A DNA stretch of 64,000 bases from Halomonas elongata. GTDB lineage: Bacteria; Pseudomonadota; Gammaproteobacteria; Pseudomonadales; Halomonadaceae. Location: NCBI RefSeq assembly GCF_029081005.1, contig NZ_JAJQTQ010000016.1, forward strand, positions 1 to 64,000, read 5' to 3'. Positions within the stretch are counted from its first letter, which is position 1. Each line of letters opens with the position of its first letter. The position numbers and the translations under genes are program-made. Of the stretch, positions 41,673 to 52,094 are shown piece after piece. The notes under the pieces are model-generated. The model ran no database searches and was not told the origin of the DNA. It saw only the letters and a program-made list of their open reading frames with translations.

Positions 41673-43079
41673 ATGTCTGACAAGACACTCGCCCTGATTG
41701 AAGAACATGATGTGAAGTGGGTCGATCTGCGCTTCACCGACACCAAAGGCAAGGAACAACACGTCACCATCCCGGCTCGCGATGTGGATGAAGAGTTCTT
41801 CGAGAACGGCCAGATGTTCGATGGCTCCTCCATCAATGGCTGGAAGGGGATCAACGAGTCGGACATGATCCTGCGCCCGGAGGATGGCACCGGCTTCCTC
41901 GACCCGTTCACCGAAGACGCCACCCTGGTACTGCGCTGCGACATCATCGAGCCGGCCACCATGCAGGGCTATGAGCGCGATCCGCGTTCCATCGCCAAGC
42001 GCGCCGAGGCGTATCTGGAGTCTTCCGGCCTGGGCGATACCGCTTTCTTCGGGCCGGAGCCCGAGTTCTTCGTCTTCGACGAGGTGCACTGGAAGGCCGA
42101 CGCCGAAGGTGCCATGTACAAGATCAGCTCCGAAGAGGGGGCCTGGGCCACCGACCGTCAAGTCGAGGGCGGCAACATGGGCCACCGTCCGCGGGTCAAG
42201 GGCGGCTACTTCCCGGTGCCGCCGGTGGACAGCTTCCACGATATCCGTGGCGCGATGTGCAACACCCTGGAGGCCATCGGCCAGAGCGTCGAAGTGCATC
42301 ACCACGAGGTGTCCAACGCCGGCCAGAACGAAATCGGCGTCAAGTTCAACACCCTGGTGAAGAAGGCCGACGAGCTGCAGGAAATGAAGTACGTGGTGCA
42401 CAACGTGGCCCACGCCTTCGGCAAGACCGCGACCTTCATGCCCAAGCCGGTGGTCGGCGACAACGGTTCCGGGATGCACGTCCACCAGTCTTTCTGGAAG
42501 GATGGCCAGAACCAGTTCGCCGGTGACGAGTACGCCGGTCTTTCCGAGATGGCCCTGTACTACATCGGTGGCATCATCAAGCACGCTCGTGCCCTCAACG
42601 CCTTCACCAACGCCTCTACCAACTCCTACAAGCGTCTGGTGCCGGGCTTCGAGGCGCCGGTGATGCTGGCTTACAGCGCGCGCAACCGCTCTGCGTCAAT
42701 CCGTATCCCCTACACCGCCAGCCCGAAGGGCAAGCGTGTCGAGGCCCGCTTCCCGGACCCGACTGCCAACCCCTACCTGTGCTTCGCGGCGATGCTGATG
42801 GCCGGTATCGATGGCATCAAGAACAAGATCCATCCCGGCGATGCCATGGACAAGAACCTCTATGATCTGCCGCCGGAAGAGGGCAAGTCCGTCCCGACCG
42901 TGGCCGAGAGCCTCGATCAGGCGCTGGAAGCCCTGGACGCGGATCGCAGCTTCCTCACTGAGGGTGGTGTCTTCACCGACGAGACGATCGATGCCTACAT
43001 CGAGCTCAAGTCCGAGGATATCGAGCGTCTGCGCATGACGACTCACCCGATCGAGTTCGACATGTACTACAGCTGCTGA
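41673..43079 (+). CDS. glnA: Glutamine synthetase, type I (GSI-beta)
   Basis: Glutamine synthetase makes glutamine from glutamate, ammonium and ATP and is the entry point of ammonium assimilation. The 468 residues fit the dodecameric bacterial type. Visible signatures are [17 protein letters not shown], the N-terminal catalytic block, [11 protein letters not shown], the ATP-binding segment [16 protein letters not shown], and NRSASIRIP. The adenylylation site Tyr397 is present in NLYDLPPEE, so GlnE control is expected. TGGAGG lies upstream of the ATG. It is transcribed from predicted NtrC/sigma-54 promoters and ends in a strong terminator. Confidence 0.98.
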   Translation: MSDKTLALIEEHDVKWVDLRFTDTKGKEQHVTIPARDVDEEFFENGQMFDGSSINGWKGINESDMILRPEDGTGFLDPFTEDATLVLRCDIIEPATMQGYERDPRSIAKRAEAYLESSGLGDTAFFGPEPEFFVFDEVHWKADAEGAMYKISSEEGAWATDRQVEGGNMGHRPRVKGGYFPVPPVDSFHDIRGAMCNTLEAIGQSVEVHHHEVSNAGQNEIGVKFNTLVKKADELQEMKYVVHNVAHAFGKTATFMPKPVVGDNGSGMHVHQSFWKDGQNQFAGDEYAGLSEMALYYIGGIIKHARALNAFTNASTNSYKRLVPGFEAPVMLAYSARNRSASIRIPYTASPKGKRVEARFPDPTANPYLCFAAMLMAGIDGIKNKIHPGDAMDKNLYDLPPEEGKSVPTVAESLDQALEALDADRSFLTEGGVFTDETIDAYIELKSEDIERLRMTTHPIEFDMYYSC

Positions 43080-43116
43080 TCGTCGGCGCTTCGGCGCCGC
43101 GCTACCGCGACAGCAA

Positions 43117-43149
43117 GAGGCGCGCCCCACCGGGCGCGCCTCTTTTTTT
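43117..43149 (+). terminator. Rho-independent terminator after glnA
   Basis: GAGGCGCGCC...GGCGCGCCTC (10-bp stem) is followed by a run of seven T. A second small hairpin (CGGCGCTTCGGCGCCG) precedes it. Confidence 0.9.
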
Positions 43150-43190
43150 CATCATGTTGTTTTCAAGTGCATGCTCTTTTGAGAGCTTTT

Positions 43191-43222
43191 ATATCAAATT
43201 GCCATGTATAGCATTTTGATAT
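43191..43222. promoter_or_regulatory. Inverted repeat upstream of higB, candidate HigA operator
   Basis: ATATCAAA and TTTGATAT form an inverted 8-mer with a 16-bp spacer, starting 64 bp before the higB ATG. Autoregulation by the HigA helix-turn-helix is inferred from family behaviour. Confidence 0.6.
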
Positions 43223-43254
43223 ATTCTTGCCCATGACGACACAGGGACGCGCGC

Positions 43255-43548
43255 ATGCACATCATCACGCAGAAGCGTATCTGGGAGGCCATGGAACAAT
43301 GGTCGCAGACCGCCACTGCCCTGGAGGCATGGTATCGGGTCATGAAGGCCAGTGAGCCTGGAGACTTTGCGGCTATGAAGCGCATTTTCCCGGCAACCGA
43401 CAAGGTGGGATGCCATCACGTCTTCGATATCGGTGGCAACAAGGTCAGGCTGATCGCCGTTGTGCATTATCGTGCAAAGCGCGTGTATATCCGCGCTATT
43501 CTCGACCATCGCGGGTATGACAAGGGCAAATGGAAGGAGTCGTCATGA
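43255..43548 (+). CDS. higB: HigB-family mRNA interferase toxin
   Basis: A 97-residue RelE-superfamily toxin of the HigB type, a ribosome-dependent mRNA endonuclease. Characteristic parts are MHIITQKRIWEAMEQW, the middle block GCHHVFDIGGNKVRLIAVVHY and the C-terminus RVYIRAILDHRGYDKGKW with the conserved His and terminal Lys/Trp. The toxin gene precedes the antitoxin gene, as is usual for hig loci, and its stop overlaps the higA start by 4 nt. The pair is placed between glnA and the ntrBC unit. Confidence 0.92.
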   Translation: MHIITQKRIWEAMEQWSQTATALEAWYRVMKASEPGDFAAMKRIFPATDKVGCHHVFDIGGNKVRLIAVVHYRAKRVYIRAILDHRGYDKGKWKESS

Positions 43549-43994
43549 ACGCTACCCTCGATCAAGCGGCCATGCACTGGGCATACATTGCGCCTCTGCT
43601 CACCGAGCCCGAGAACGATGCGGAGTATGCCGCCAAGGTAGAGGCACTGGACGACCTCGTCGACATGGTGGGCGATGACGAGGAGCATCCACTGGCCGGT
43701 CTTGCCGCTCGTCTGGGGGATCTTATCGAAGCCTACGATGAGAAACACCGGCCCATGCCTCAGGCATCCGGAACCGACGTGCTGAGGTATCTCATGCAAG
43801 CGCATGAGGTGACGCAGAGTGAGCTTCCCGAGGTCGGCGCACAGCCGGTGGTTTCGGCCATCCTTTCCGGCAAGCGCTCCTTGAACTGGCGTCAGATATG
43901 CGCACTGTCCGATCGCTTCGGGGTGCCGACGGATGTGTTCAAGGAGCCGCCTTCCCGAGCGTTTCCCGACCCTTCGATGACCGGGAGATCATGA
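43545..43994 (+). CDS. higA: HigA-family antitoxin
   Basis: A 149-residue antitoxin. The N-terminal part (ATLDQAAMHWAYIAPLLTEPEND) is the HigA-type dimerisation/neutralisation region, and the C-terminal Xre helix-turn-helix is LRYLMQAHEVTQSELPEVGAQP followed by VVSAILSGKRSLNW. It should neutralise HigB and repress the operon. The ATG at 43545 overlaps the higB stop; a longer frame to 43530 is not needed since GGAG lies about 6 nt before 43545. Its stop overlaps the next gene (DUF4124) by 4 nt. Confidence 0.9.
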   Translation: MNATLDQAAMHWAYIAPLLTEPENDAEYAAKVEALDDLVDMVGDDEEHPLAGLAARLGDLIEAYDEKHRPMPQASGTDVLRYLMQAHEVTQSELPEVGAQPVVSAILSGKRSLNWRQICALSDRFGVPTDVFKEPPSRAFPDPSMTGRS

Positions 43995-44590
43995 GCAGGG
44001 AATCCATGAAGAGGGCGCGTCTGGTGCGGTTCATCGGGTTGTGGGTGGCGCTGCTGGTGAGCTCGTCGGCTTCTGCCGAAACCCTCTACCGCACCATCGA
44101 TGCACGGGGCCATGTGTTCTTCACCGATGATCCCTCGCGGGGCGGCGAGCCGGTCGAGTTTGCGCCGATCAGCGTGGTGCCGTCGCTGCCGCCATCGCCA
44201 ACATTGACGCGTGCCGCCCCGGACCGCGACGGCACACCTCCCCCGACGTATGAGGCTTTCGCGATTGCCTCGCCCGGAGACGAAACCACTCTGCCCACCG
44301 GGGCCGCCGGCGATGTACGGGTACACCTCGAACTCCGGCCGGCATTGCGGGAAGGGCACCGGTTGCGTCTGCTGCTCGATGGGGAGATCGCGCGGCCCGC
44401 CTCGCGCGAGCCGCTCATCGAGCTCACCAATCTGGCGCGTGGCGAGCACCGGTTGCGGGCGGAACTGCTCGACGGCCGCGGCCAGGTGCTGCGGCGCACC
44501 CCCGCGGTGACACTTCATGTGCAACGGGCCAGCGTGAATCTGCCTCAGAATCCCCAACCCCCCGATTCCCGCGGCCAGGCCGATCATTGA
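43991..44590 (+). CDS. DUF4124 domain-containing exported protein
   Basis: A 199-residue protein with a signal peptide ending SSSASA, followed directly by the DUF4124 motif ETLYRTIDARGHVFFTDDP. A Pro-rich linker leads to a second domain that looks like an immunoglobulin-type fold (VRVHLELRPALREGHRLRLLLDGE). Proteins of this type are often found beside ntrBC in Pseudomonas-like genomes, but no role is known to me. GGAG stands 6 nt before the ATG. Here its start is fused by a 4-nt overlap to higA, so translation may depend on the TA transcript. Confidence 0.85.
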   Translation: MSRESMKRARLVRFIGLWVALLVSSSASAETLYRTIDARGHVFFTDDPSRGGEPVEFAPISVVPSLPPSPTLTRAAPDRDGTPPPTYEAFAIASPGDETTLPTGAAGDVRVHLELRPALREGHRLRLLLDGEIARPASREPLIELTNLARGEHRLRAELLDGRGQVLRRTPAVTLHVQRASVNLPQNPQPPDSRGQADH

Positions 44591-44618
44591 GAGGACGCCG
44601 GCTGCCCAGGATCGTGCA

Positions 44619-44648
44619 TGCACCATAATAGTGCACTAGGATGGTGCA
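44619..44648 (+). promoter_or_regulatory. Two overlapping NtrC-binding sites upstream of ntrB
   Basis: TGCACCATAATAGTGCA (44619-44635) and TGCACTAGGATGGTGCA (44632-44648) each match TGCACC-N5-GGTGCA at 11 of 12 positions and share TGCA. They lie 52-81 bp upstream of a sigma-54 promoter, a good distance for enhancer action and autoregulation. Confidence 0.8.
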
Positions 44649-44699
44649 CAGTCCTGGTGCTCGCTGCCCACCAGCGCCCGCATGTCGGCCGTACCGAAG

Positions 44700-44715
44700 T
44701 GGCGCGCTTCTTGCA
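44700..44715 (+). promoter_or_regulatory. Sigma-54 promoter of ntrBC
   Basis: TGGCGCGCTTCTTGCA fits TGGCACG-N4-TTGCA with one mismatch (A to G). The predicted start site is about 35-40 bp before the ntrB ATG. Confidence 0.7.
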
Positions 44716-44762
44716 CCGGACTTCTCCAGTTGGAAACTTCTTCGTGCATCGCGGGATCGTCC

Positions 44763-45801
44763 ATGTATCAACGTTTGATGGAACACCTCACCACCGCCGT
44801 CCTCCTGCTGGACGGCCGGCTGCGGCTGCAATGGATGAACCCGGCGGCCGAGGCGCTGTTGGCGCTCAGCCGCTCGCGGGTGACGGGCCAGTCTCTGCCT
44901 GAGCTGGTCGTCGGCGAGGAGGACATCGGCGAGCTGCTGGCCAAGGCGAGGGACGAGTTTCATCCCTTCACCCAGCGCGAGGCGCGCCTGACCCTGGTCA
45001 CCGGGGATGTGCTGACCGTGGACTACACCGTCACGCCCCTGACCCGGGACGAGCTCTTGCTGGAAGTGGAGCCTCGCGACCGACTGCTGCGCATTTCCCG
45101 GGAGGAGGCCCTGCAGACGCGCCAGGAAACCATCAAGGTGCTGGCGCGAGGTCTGGCCCATGAAGTCAAGAATCCTCTCGGGGGCATTCGTGGCGCGGCC
45201 CAGTTGCTGGAGCGCGATCTCGACAGCCCGCAGCTCACCGAATTCACCCGAATCATCGTCGAAGAGGTCGATCGCCTGCGCGACATGGTGGATGCGATGC
45301 TCGGGCCGAACCAGGTCGAGCGTCATGAGCCGCTGAACATCCACAAGGTGCTGGAGCGGGTGCGCTCGCTGCTGTCCGTCGAGCATCCGAGCGTGACGAT
45401 CATTCGGGATTACGACCCGAGCCTGCCGGACCTCGTCGGCGACGAGTCGCAGATGATCCAGGCCATGCTCAATGTGGCGCGCAATGCCGTCGAAGCCATG
45501 ACCGAGGCCGATGTGCCGGCTCCCAGCCTGATGCTGCGGACGCGCGCCCGACGCCAGTTCACCCTGGGGGCCGAGCGGCATCGGCTGGTCTGCGAGGTGT
45601 CGATCATCGACAACGGCCCGGGCATTCCCGAGCGACTGCGCGAAACCCTGTTCTACCCGATGGTCTCGGGGCGTGCCGAGGGCAGTGGACTGGGGCTGTC
45701 CATCGCCCAGTCGATCCTTCATCAGCACCAGGGGCTGATCGAATGCGATTCCGCGCCCGGCCACACCGAATTCCGCCTGCTGATACCGCTGGAGAGATCC
45801 C

Positions 45802-45809
<8 letters not shown>
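44763..45809 (+). CDS. ntrB: Nitrogen regulation sensor kinase NtrB (GlnL)
   Basis: A 348-residue cytosolic histidine kinase/phosphatase that senses nitrogen state through PII and controls NtrC. It has a PAS domain (about residues 1-110, LLDGRLRLQWMNPAAEALL), the phosphoacceptor His133 in LAHEVKNPLGGIRGAAQ, N-box NVARNAVEAM, and ATP motifs DNGPGIP and GSGLGLSIAQ. The start at 44763 (MYQRLMEHLTTAV) is chosen because the longer frame to 44682 is inside the promoter. It overlaps ntrC by 8 nt. Confidence 0.95.
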
Positions 45810-47206
<1,397 letters not shown>

Positions 47207-47208
<2 letters not shown>

Positions 47209-47262
47209 GCCACGAGCCACGAGCCACGAGCCACGAGCCACGAGCCACGAGCCACGGGCTAC
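47207..47262. repeat. Heptamer tandem array, 7 copies of GAGCCAC plus a degenerate unit
   Basis: Seven perfect GAGCCAC units start inside the ntrC stop codon and are followed by GGGCTAC. Isolated related units (GGCTACGAGC, GAGCTACGAGC at 47340-47350) lie downstream. The array belongs to the same sequence family as those at 1-77 and 1691-1718. Confidence 0.9.
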
Positions 47263-47350
47263 GAGCAGGAAGCTTCAGCTCTGGAGGCGGTTGTCGGGGT
47301 TCGGATCTCGCATCTCGCTGCTCGTATGCGTTGGGTTTCGAGCTACGAGC

Positions 47351-47386
47351 GAGGGGCGCCGGTCATGCCGGCGCCCCTCGTTGTTG
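47351..47386. terminator. Strong hairpin between ntrC and the aminopeptidase gene
   Basis: GAGGGGCGCCGG-TCATG-CCGGCGCCCCTC is a perfect 12-bp stem followed by GTTGTTG. It may end transcription from both sides of the convergent pair. Confidence 0.65.
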
Positions 47387-47418
47387 CGGGACAGCTCGAT
47401 GGTAGGGCAGAAGCTTTC

Positions 47419-49236
47419 CTAGCCGCGTTCGAGCGGCTGGGTGCGCTTCTCGAGCCAGGCCAGGGCGTCGCCCTCGAGCTTGGGCGCGAGTCGTTCGCGG
47501 ACCTCGGCGTGGTAGGCGTCGAGCCAGTCGATTTCGCTGTCGTCGAGCAGGGAGGGCTCGATGCAGCGGGTGTCGATGGGGCACAGCGTCAGGGTCTCGA
47601 ACCGCAGGAAGTCACCGAACTCGCTCTCGGCGGCGGGACGGTTGGCGACCAGGTTCTCGATGCGGATGCCCCACTGGCCCGGGCGGTAAACGCCGGGCTC
47701 GATGGAAGTGATCATGCCGGGCTGCATGGCGGTATGCGGCGCCACCGGGGCGTGCCAGGCGATCACCTGCGGCCCTTCGTGAACATTGAGGAAGTAACCT
47801 ACGCCATGGCCGGTGCCGTGGCCGTAGTCGCGTCCGCTGGTCCACAGGGGCGCGCGGGCGATGGGATCGAGCTGCGCCGAGGGAATGCCGCGCGGGAAGT
47901 GAGCACGGGACAGCGCAATGGTGCCCTTGAGCACCAGGGTGTAGTCCTTGCGGTGGGCATCGCTGATGCGGCCCACCGGGACCACCCGGGTGATGTCGGT
48001 GGTGCCGCCCGGGTACTGGCCGCCGGAGTCGATCAGCAGTAGACCGTCGCCTTCGATGGTGGCGTGGGCCTCCGGCGTGGCGTGGTAGTGCGGCAGGGCG
48101 CCGTTGGCGTTGAAGGCGGCGATGGTGGAGAAACTGCGGCTGACGAAACCGGGGCGACGGGCGCGGGCGGCAGTAAGTTCCTCGTCGACGGTCAGCTCGG
48201 TGACCGTCTCGCCGCGCTCGAGTGCCGCTTCCAGCCAGGCGAAGAAGTTGCACAGCGCCGCGCCGTCCTCCTCCATGGCATGACGCACCTGGGCCAGGTC
48301 GGCGTCGCTCTTGCGGCCCTTGGCCAGGGTGCTGGGCTGGAAGGCCTCGACCAGGGTGGCGCCGTCCGGCAGGGCCTCCCGAGTGCCCAGGGTCAGCTTG
48401 GCCGGGTCGAGCAGTATCCTGGACTCGGTGGTCAGCTCGCCGAGGCGGTGATGCCAGTCGGCGTAGTCCGCCACCGCGATGCCGTCGTCGGCCAGCGCCG
48501 CCGTGAGTTCGTCGTCGAGCTTGCCGGGGGCGACGAACAACGTGGCCGTCTGGCGGCCGATCAGCAGGTGGGCGAGGAAGACCGGATTGAAGTCGACATC
48601 GTCGCCGCGCAGTTGGGTCAGCCAGGCGATGTCGTCGAGGGTCGAGATCGGGTGCCAGTCGGCCTCGTGCTCGGCCATGGTCTCGCGTATCCGGGCCAGC
48701 CGCTCGCCGCGGCTCTCGTCCAGGTAGGCCCTGTCATGGGCGTAGATCGGCGCCTCGGGCAGCGATGGGCGGTTGGGCCAGATGGTGTCGAGCAGGTCCA
48801 GGTCGCCGCGCAGGCGAATGCCGGACGGCGACAGCGCCTCTTCCAGGCGCCGAGCGCTGGCCAGAGCGACGACATCGGCGTCGAAGCCCAGGGTGGCACC
48901 GGAGTCGAGCTGTTCGGCCAGCCACTGCATGGGGGCATCGCTCTGGCCGGGATGCAGTTTCATCAGCTCGATGCCGGTGCCGGCCAGTTGCGCCTCGGCC
49001 TGCACCCAGTAGCGGCTGTCGACCCAGACACCGGCGGCGTGCCGGGTGACCACCAGGGTGCCCACCGAGCCGTCGAAACCGGACAGCCAGGCCCGGCCGG
49101 CCCAGTGTTCCGGCAGATACTCGGAATTGTGCGGATCGGAGGACGGCAGCCACCAGGCGTCGATGCCGTGCTCGTGCATGGCGTTGCGCAAGGCCGCCAG
49201 GCGTTCCGCCGGGGTGTTGGGGGCTTCACTGGACAT
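47419..49236 (-). CDS. pepP: Xaa-Pro aminopeptidase (M24B, three-domain form)
   Basis: A 605-residue aminopeptidase P that removes an N-terminal residue preceding proline. Two creatinase-type N-terminal domains (residues about 1-160 and 165-315) precede the M24 catalytic domain. The metal ligands are visible as Asp in LLLIDSGGQY, Asp in GTTDITRV, His in GTGHGVGYFLNVHEGP, Glu in TSIEPGVYRPG and Glu in GIRIENL. The length and C-terminal extension match the eukaryotic XPNPEP1-like class rather than E. coli PepP (441). GGAG lies 8 nt before the ATG. It begins 3 bp after the peptide transporter gene, consistent with a peptide-use operon. Confidence 0.93.
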   Translation of the reverse strand: MSSEAPNTPAERLAALRNAMHEHGIDAWWLPSSDPHNSEYLPEHWAGRAWLSGFDGSVGTLVVTRHAAGVWVDSRYWVQAEAQLAGTGIELMKLHPGQSDAPMQWLAEQLDSGATLGFDADVVALASARRLEEALSPSGIRLRGDLDLLDTIWPNRPSLPEAPIYAHDRAYLDESRGERLARIRETMAEHEADWHPISTLDDIAWLTQLRGDDVDFNPVFLAHLLIGRQTATLFVAPGKLDDELTAALADDGIAVADYADWHHRLGELTTESRILLDPAKLTLGTREALPDGATLVEAFQPSTLAKGRKSDADLAQVRHAMEEDGAALCNFFAWLEAALERGETVTELTVDEELTAARARRPGFVSRSFSTIAAFNANGALPHYHATPEAHATIEGDGLLLIDSGGQYPGGTTDITRVVPVGRISDAHRKDYTLVLKGTIALSRAHFPRGIPSAQLDPIARAPLWTSGRDYGHGTGHGVGYFLNVHEGPQVIAWHAPVAPHTAMQPGMITSIEPGVYRPGQWGIRIENLVANRPAAESEFGDFLRFETLTLCPIDTRCIEPSLLDDSEIDWLDAYHAEVRERLAPKLEGDALAWLEKRTQPLERG

Positions 49237-49239
49237 GGA

Positions 49240-50811
49240 TCAGGCTCCGGTTGAATGAGTGGACGGCGCCGGCTCGGCGTTCGCTTCGCCCTTGAGCATA
49301 CGCTTGATGAGCGGTGTCAGCAGCGCCAGGACGATGGCACACAGCACCAGGGCGATGGCCGAGCGGCCGAACAGGTCGGGCAACTGCTGGAGTTCCTCGC
49401 CGTTGACATGTCCGCCGATCAGGCCGGCCACCAGGTTGCCGAGCGCCAGCGAGGTGAACCACAGGCCCATCAACTGGCCGCGCAGGCGCATCGGTGCCAG
49501 CTCGCTCATGGTCGAGAGGCCCACCGGACTCAGGCACATCTCGCCGAGCGTCAGCAGCAGGAAGCTGCTGGTGATCCATAACGGCGAGACCCGGGTGTCG
49601 CTGCCGATCACCTGCTGGGCGGCCAGCATCATCAGGCCGAAGCCGGCGGCGGCGAACAGCAGGCCGAGGGTGAACTTGGTGGCACTGCTGGGCTCGAGGC
49701 CACGACGCCCCAGTGCCGGCCACAGCCAGCCGAACAACGGGCCGAGCAGGACGATGAAGATCGAGTTGAGCGACTGGAACCAGACGGTGGGGATCTCCCA
49801 GCCGAACAACGCACGGTCGGTATAGTCGTGGGCGAACAGGTTGTAGGACGTCGGCTGCTGTTCGAAGGAGGCCCAGAAGAAGGCCGAGGCCACGATCAGC
49901 AGGAAGGCCACGACCACACGGGCTCGCTCGCGATTGTCGAGACCGGCGAAACACAGCAGGTAGATGAAGAAGGCCAGCGCACAGACGATGATCACGCTGG
50001 TCATGCCCTCGGCGATGGCGACCGGATCCAGCGCGATCACGCCGGTGGCGACCAGCGCCACGAACAGTGCCGTCAGGGCGGACAGGGCGGACACGGTCAG
50101 GCCCACGCCGCGGCGGCGAACGGCCGGTGCATCCCAGCTGGAGGCACGGCCTCGCAGGCTGTCGGAACGGCGCATGGCGGGGATCGCCCATAACCGGAAG
50201 ATCAGCAAGGCGGCCAGCATGCCGAGCCCGCCGAGGCCGAAGCCCCAGTGCCAGCCGTGTTCGCGCATCAGCAGGCCGGTGAGCAGCGGCGCGAGGAGTC
50301 CACCGATGTTGATGCCCATGTAGAAGATCGCGAAACCGCCGTCGCGGCGGGCATCGCCCTCGTCGTAGAGGCTGCCCACCATCACGGTGATGCAGGTCTT
50401 GAACAGCCCCGAGCCGAGCACGATCAACAGCAGGCCGATGAAGAACAGGGTGGCGCCCCAGAGGGCGGAGAGCGCGATGGCCAGATGGCCCAGGGCAATC
50501 AGGATGGAGCCGTACCAGACGGCGCGCCGTTGGCCGAGCCAGTTGTCGGCGAGCCAGCCACCGGGCAGCGCCGACAGATAGATCGCCCCGGCGTAGATGC
50601 CGACGATGGCGGCAGCATCCGCGCGACTGAAGCCCAGGCCGCCGTCGTAGAGGCTGGCCGCCATGAACAGTACCAGGAGCGGGCGGATGCCGTAGTAGGA
50701 GAAGCGCTCCCACATCTCGGTGAAGAAGAGCGATCCCAGGGCCCCGGGATGACCGAAGAAGCCGTTGTCGCGTCGGGACGCGCTGTCCGGCGTCGGGGAT
50801 GTCGAATGCAT
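49240..50811 (-). CDS. Proton-dependent oligopeptide transporter (POT/PTR2 family)
   Basis: A 523-residue di/tripeptide:proton symporter of the POT family with 12-14 helices. The family signature is FFTEMWERFSYYGIRPLLVLF, containing the ExxER motif, and GAIYLSALPGGWLADNWLGQR follows in helix 3. The start at 50811 is favoured by AAGG 10 nt upstream; an upstream ATG at 50847 is possible. It is directly upstream of the Xaa-Pro aminopeptidase gene (3-bp gap) on the same strand. The two likely act together: peptide import followed by intracellular hydrolysis of proline-containing peptides. Confidence 0.93.
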   Translation of the reverse strand: MHSTSPTPDSASRRDNGFFGHPGALGSLFFTEMWERFSYYGIRPLLVLFMAASLYDGGLGFSRADAAAIVGIYAGAIYLSALPGGWLADNWLGQRRAVWYGSILIALGHLAIALSALWGATLFFIGLLLIVLGSGLFKTCITVMVGSLYDEGDARRDGGFAIFYMGINIGGLLAPLLTGLLMREHGWHWGFGLGGLGMLAALLIFRLWAIPAMRRSDSLRGRASSWDAPAVRRRGVGLTVSALSALTALFVALVATGVIALDPVAIAEGMTSVIIVCALAFFIYLLCFAGLDNRERARVVVAFLLIVASAFFWASFEQQPTSYNLFAHDYTDRALFGWEIPTVWFQSLNSIFIVLLGPLFGWLWPALGRRGLEPSSATKFTLGLLFAAAGFGLMMLAAQQVIGSDTRVSPLWITSSFLLLTLGEMCLSPVGLSTMSELAPMRLRGQLMGLWFTSLALGNLVAGLIGGHVNGEELQQLPDLFGRSAIALVLCAIVLALLTPLIKRMLKGEANAEPAPSTHSTGA

Positions 50812-51138
50812 GAAACCGTGCCTTGTGATGATATGCGAGCCGCTCATGGCAAAGAACAGCGTTCGCTTAGATAAGGAAACGTCGTTAGGCGCACGATATT
50901 GATGATTTGTTCTGTCGATACCGCCTTTGGCAGGGGATTCTATGGCAGATGCTTAGCGAGCGAAATGCTCGGGTGGTGAAGGTGACGCGATCCTGTAATT
51001 TGTAAACACCCTCCAAGGAGGCCCAAAGTCGGGCGGGCTCTGCCGGTTCACCAACAAAAGGCGAATGTGAGCCGGTCGACCTGGTGCCTATAGTGGGTTG
51101 GTGCGCCCCCCGAGGGCATTCGTCGACAGGAGCACTCC
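50812..51138. other. Divergent intergenic region without a gene
   Basis: These 327 bp separate the peptide transporter (-) and HMG-CoA lyase (+). I see no coding frame or clear operator. A TATAGT hexamer at 51089-51094 could be a -10 for the lyase operon, but no matching -35 is evident. Small dyads such as CGAGCGAAATGCTCG near 50957 are present. Confidence 0.6.
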
Positions 51139-52092
51139 ATGCCCGCCAGCGCCGAGCGTCTGCCACGACGCGTTCAGGTCACCGAAGTGGGTCCCCGCGA
51201 TGGGTTGCAGAACGAGCCGGTGACCTTGAGCACCGCCGAGAAACTCGAACTGATCCATGCCCTGCTGGATGCCGGCGTGAAGGCCTTCGAGCTGACCTCC
51301 TTCGTCAGCCCCAGGGCAGTGCCGGCGCTGGCCGATGCCGACGAGCTGACGGTCGCGCTGCGTGATCGCCGGGGAGCACATCTCTCGGCCCTGGTGCCCA
51401 ATCCGCGTGGTGCCGAGCGAGCGCTGGCGGCCGGCGTCGATGCCGTCGTGCTGTTCGTCTCGGCTTCGGAGACGCATAACGCCAAGAACGTCAATCGCTC
51501 GGTGGATGCGTCACTGGAAGGCTTCGAGGCGGTGGCCAGGACACTGGAAGGCAGCGGCATCGAGCTGCGCGGGGCGATTGCCACCAGCTTCGGTTGTCCT
51601 TTCGAGGGGGATGTGGCGGTGCGCGATGTCGGGCGCATCGCTCGACGCTTCGCCTCGCTCGGCATCCGCCATGTCTCGCTCGGCGACACCACCGGCATGG
51701 CCACGCCGCCGCTGGTTACCGAGCGCGTGCGTCACCTTCGCGACGTCGCGCCGGAGATCGTGCCGACCCTGCATTTCCACAATACTCGAGGCATCGGACT
51801 GGCCAATGTCATGCAGGGGCTCGCCCTGGGCGTGGATCGTTACGAAAGCGCCATCGGTGGACTGGGTGGCTGCCCCTTCGCGCCCGGCGCTTCGGGCAAT
51901 ATCGCCAGCGAGGATCTGGTCTATCTGCTCGACGAGATGGGCATCGAAACCGGCCTGGATCTCGAAGGCATGATCGCGGCCGCCAGGGTCGCCACGCGCC
52001 TGATGGGGCGCCCCTTGCCGGCCCAGGTGTCCAGGGCCGGGCCGCGCCTGGCGCTCAGTGACTGTTCCGCCGTTCCCACCGCGAGAGGATGA
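51139..52092 (+). CDS. Hydroxymethylglutaryl-CoA lyase family protein
   Basis: A 317-residue TIM-barrel lyase that splits HMG-CoA into acetyl-CoA and acetoacetate. Family motifs are TEVGPRDGLQNEP (catalytic Arg/Asp), ELTSFVSPRAVPALAD, TLHFHNTRGIGLAN (metal His-x-His), and the signature GGLGGCPFAPGASGN with the catalytic Cys. AGGAG lies 8 nt before the ATG. Its stop is overlapped by a downstream ATG and a CoA-transferase follows, then a tricarboxylate-type transporter. The leucine-degradation genes usual for this enzyme are absent, so the substrate may be an imported acid activated by the CoA-transferase. Confidence 0.9.
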   Translation: MPASAERLPRRVQVTEVGPRDGLQNEPVTLSTAEKLELIHALLDAGVKAFELTSFVSPRAVPALADADELTVALRDRRGAHLSALVPNPRGAERALAAGVDAVVLFVSASETHNAKNVNRSVDASLEGFEAVARTLEGSGIELRGAIATSFGCPFEGDVAVRDVGRIARRFASLGIRHVSLGDTTGMATPPLVTERVRHLRDVAPEIVPTLHFHNTRGIGLANVMQGLALGVDRYESAIGGLGGCPFAPGASGNIASEDLVYLLDEMGIETGLDLEGMIAAARVATRLMGRPLPAQVSRAGPRLALSDCSAVPTARG

Positions 52093-52094
52093 AG

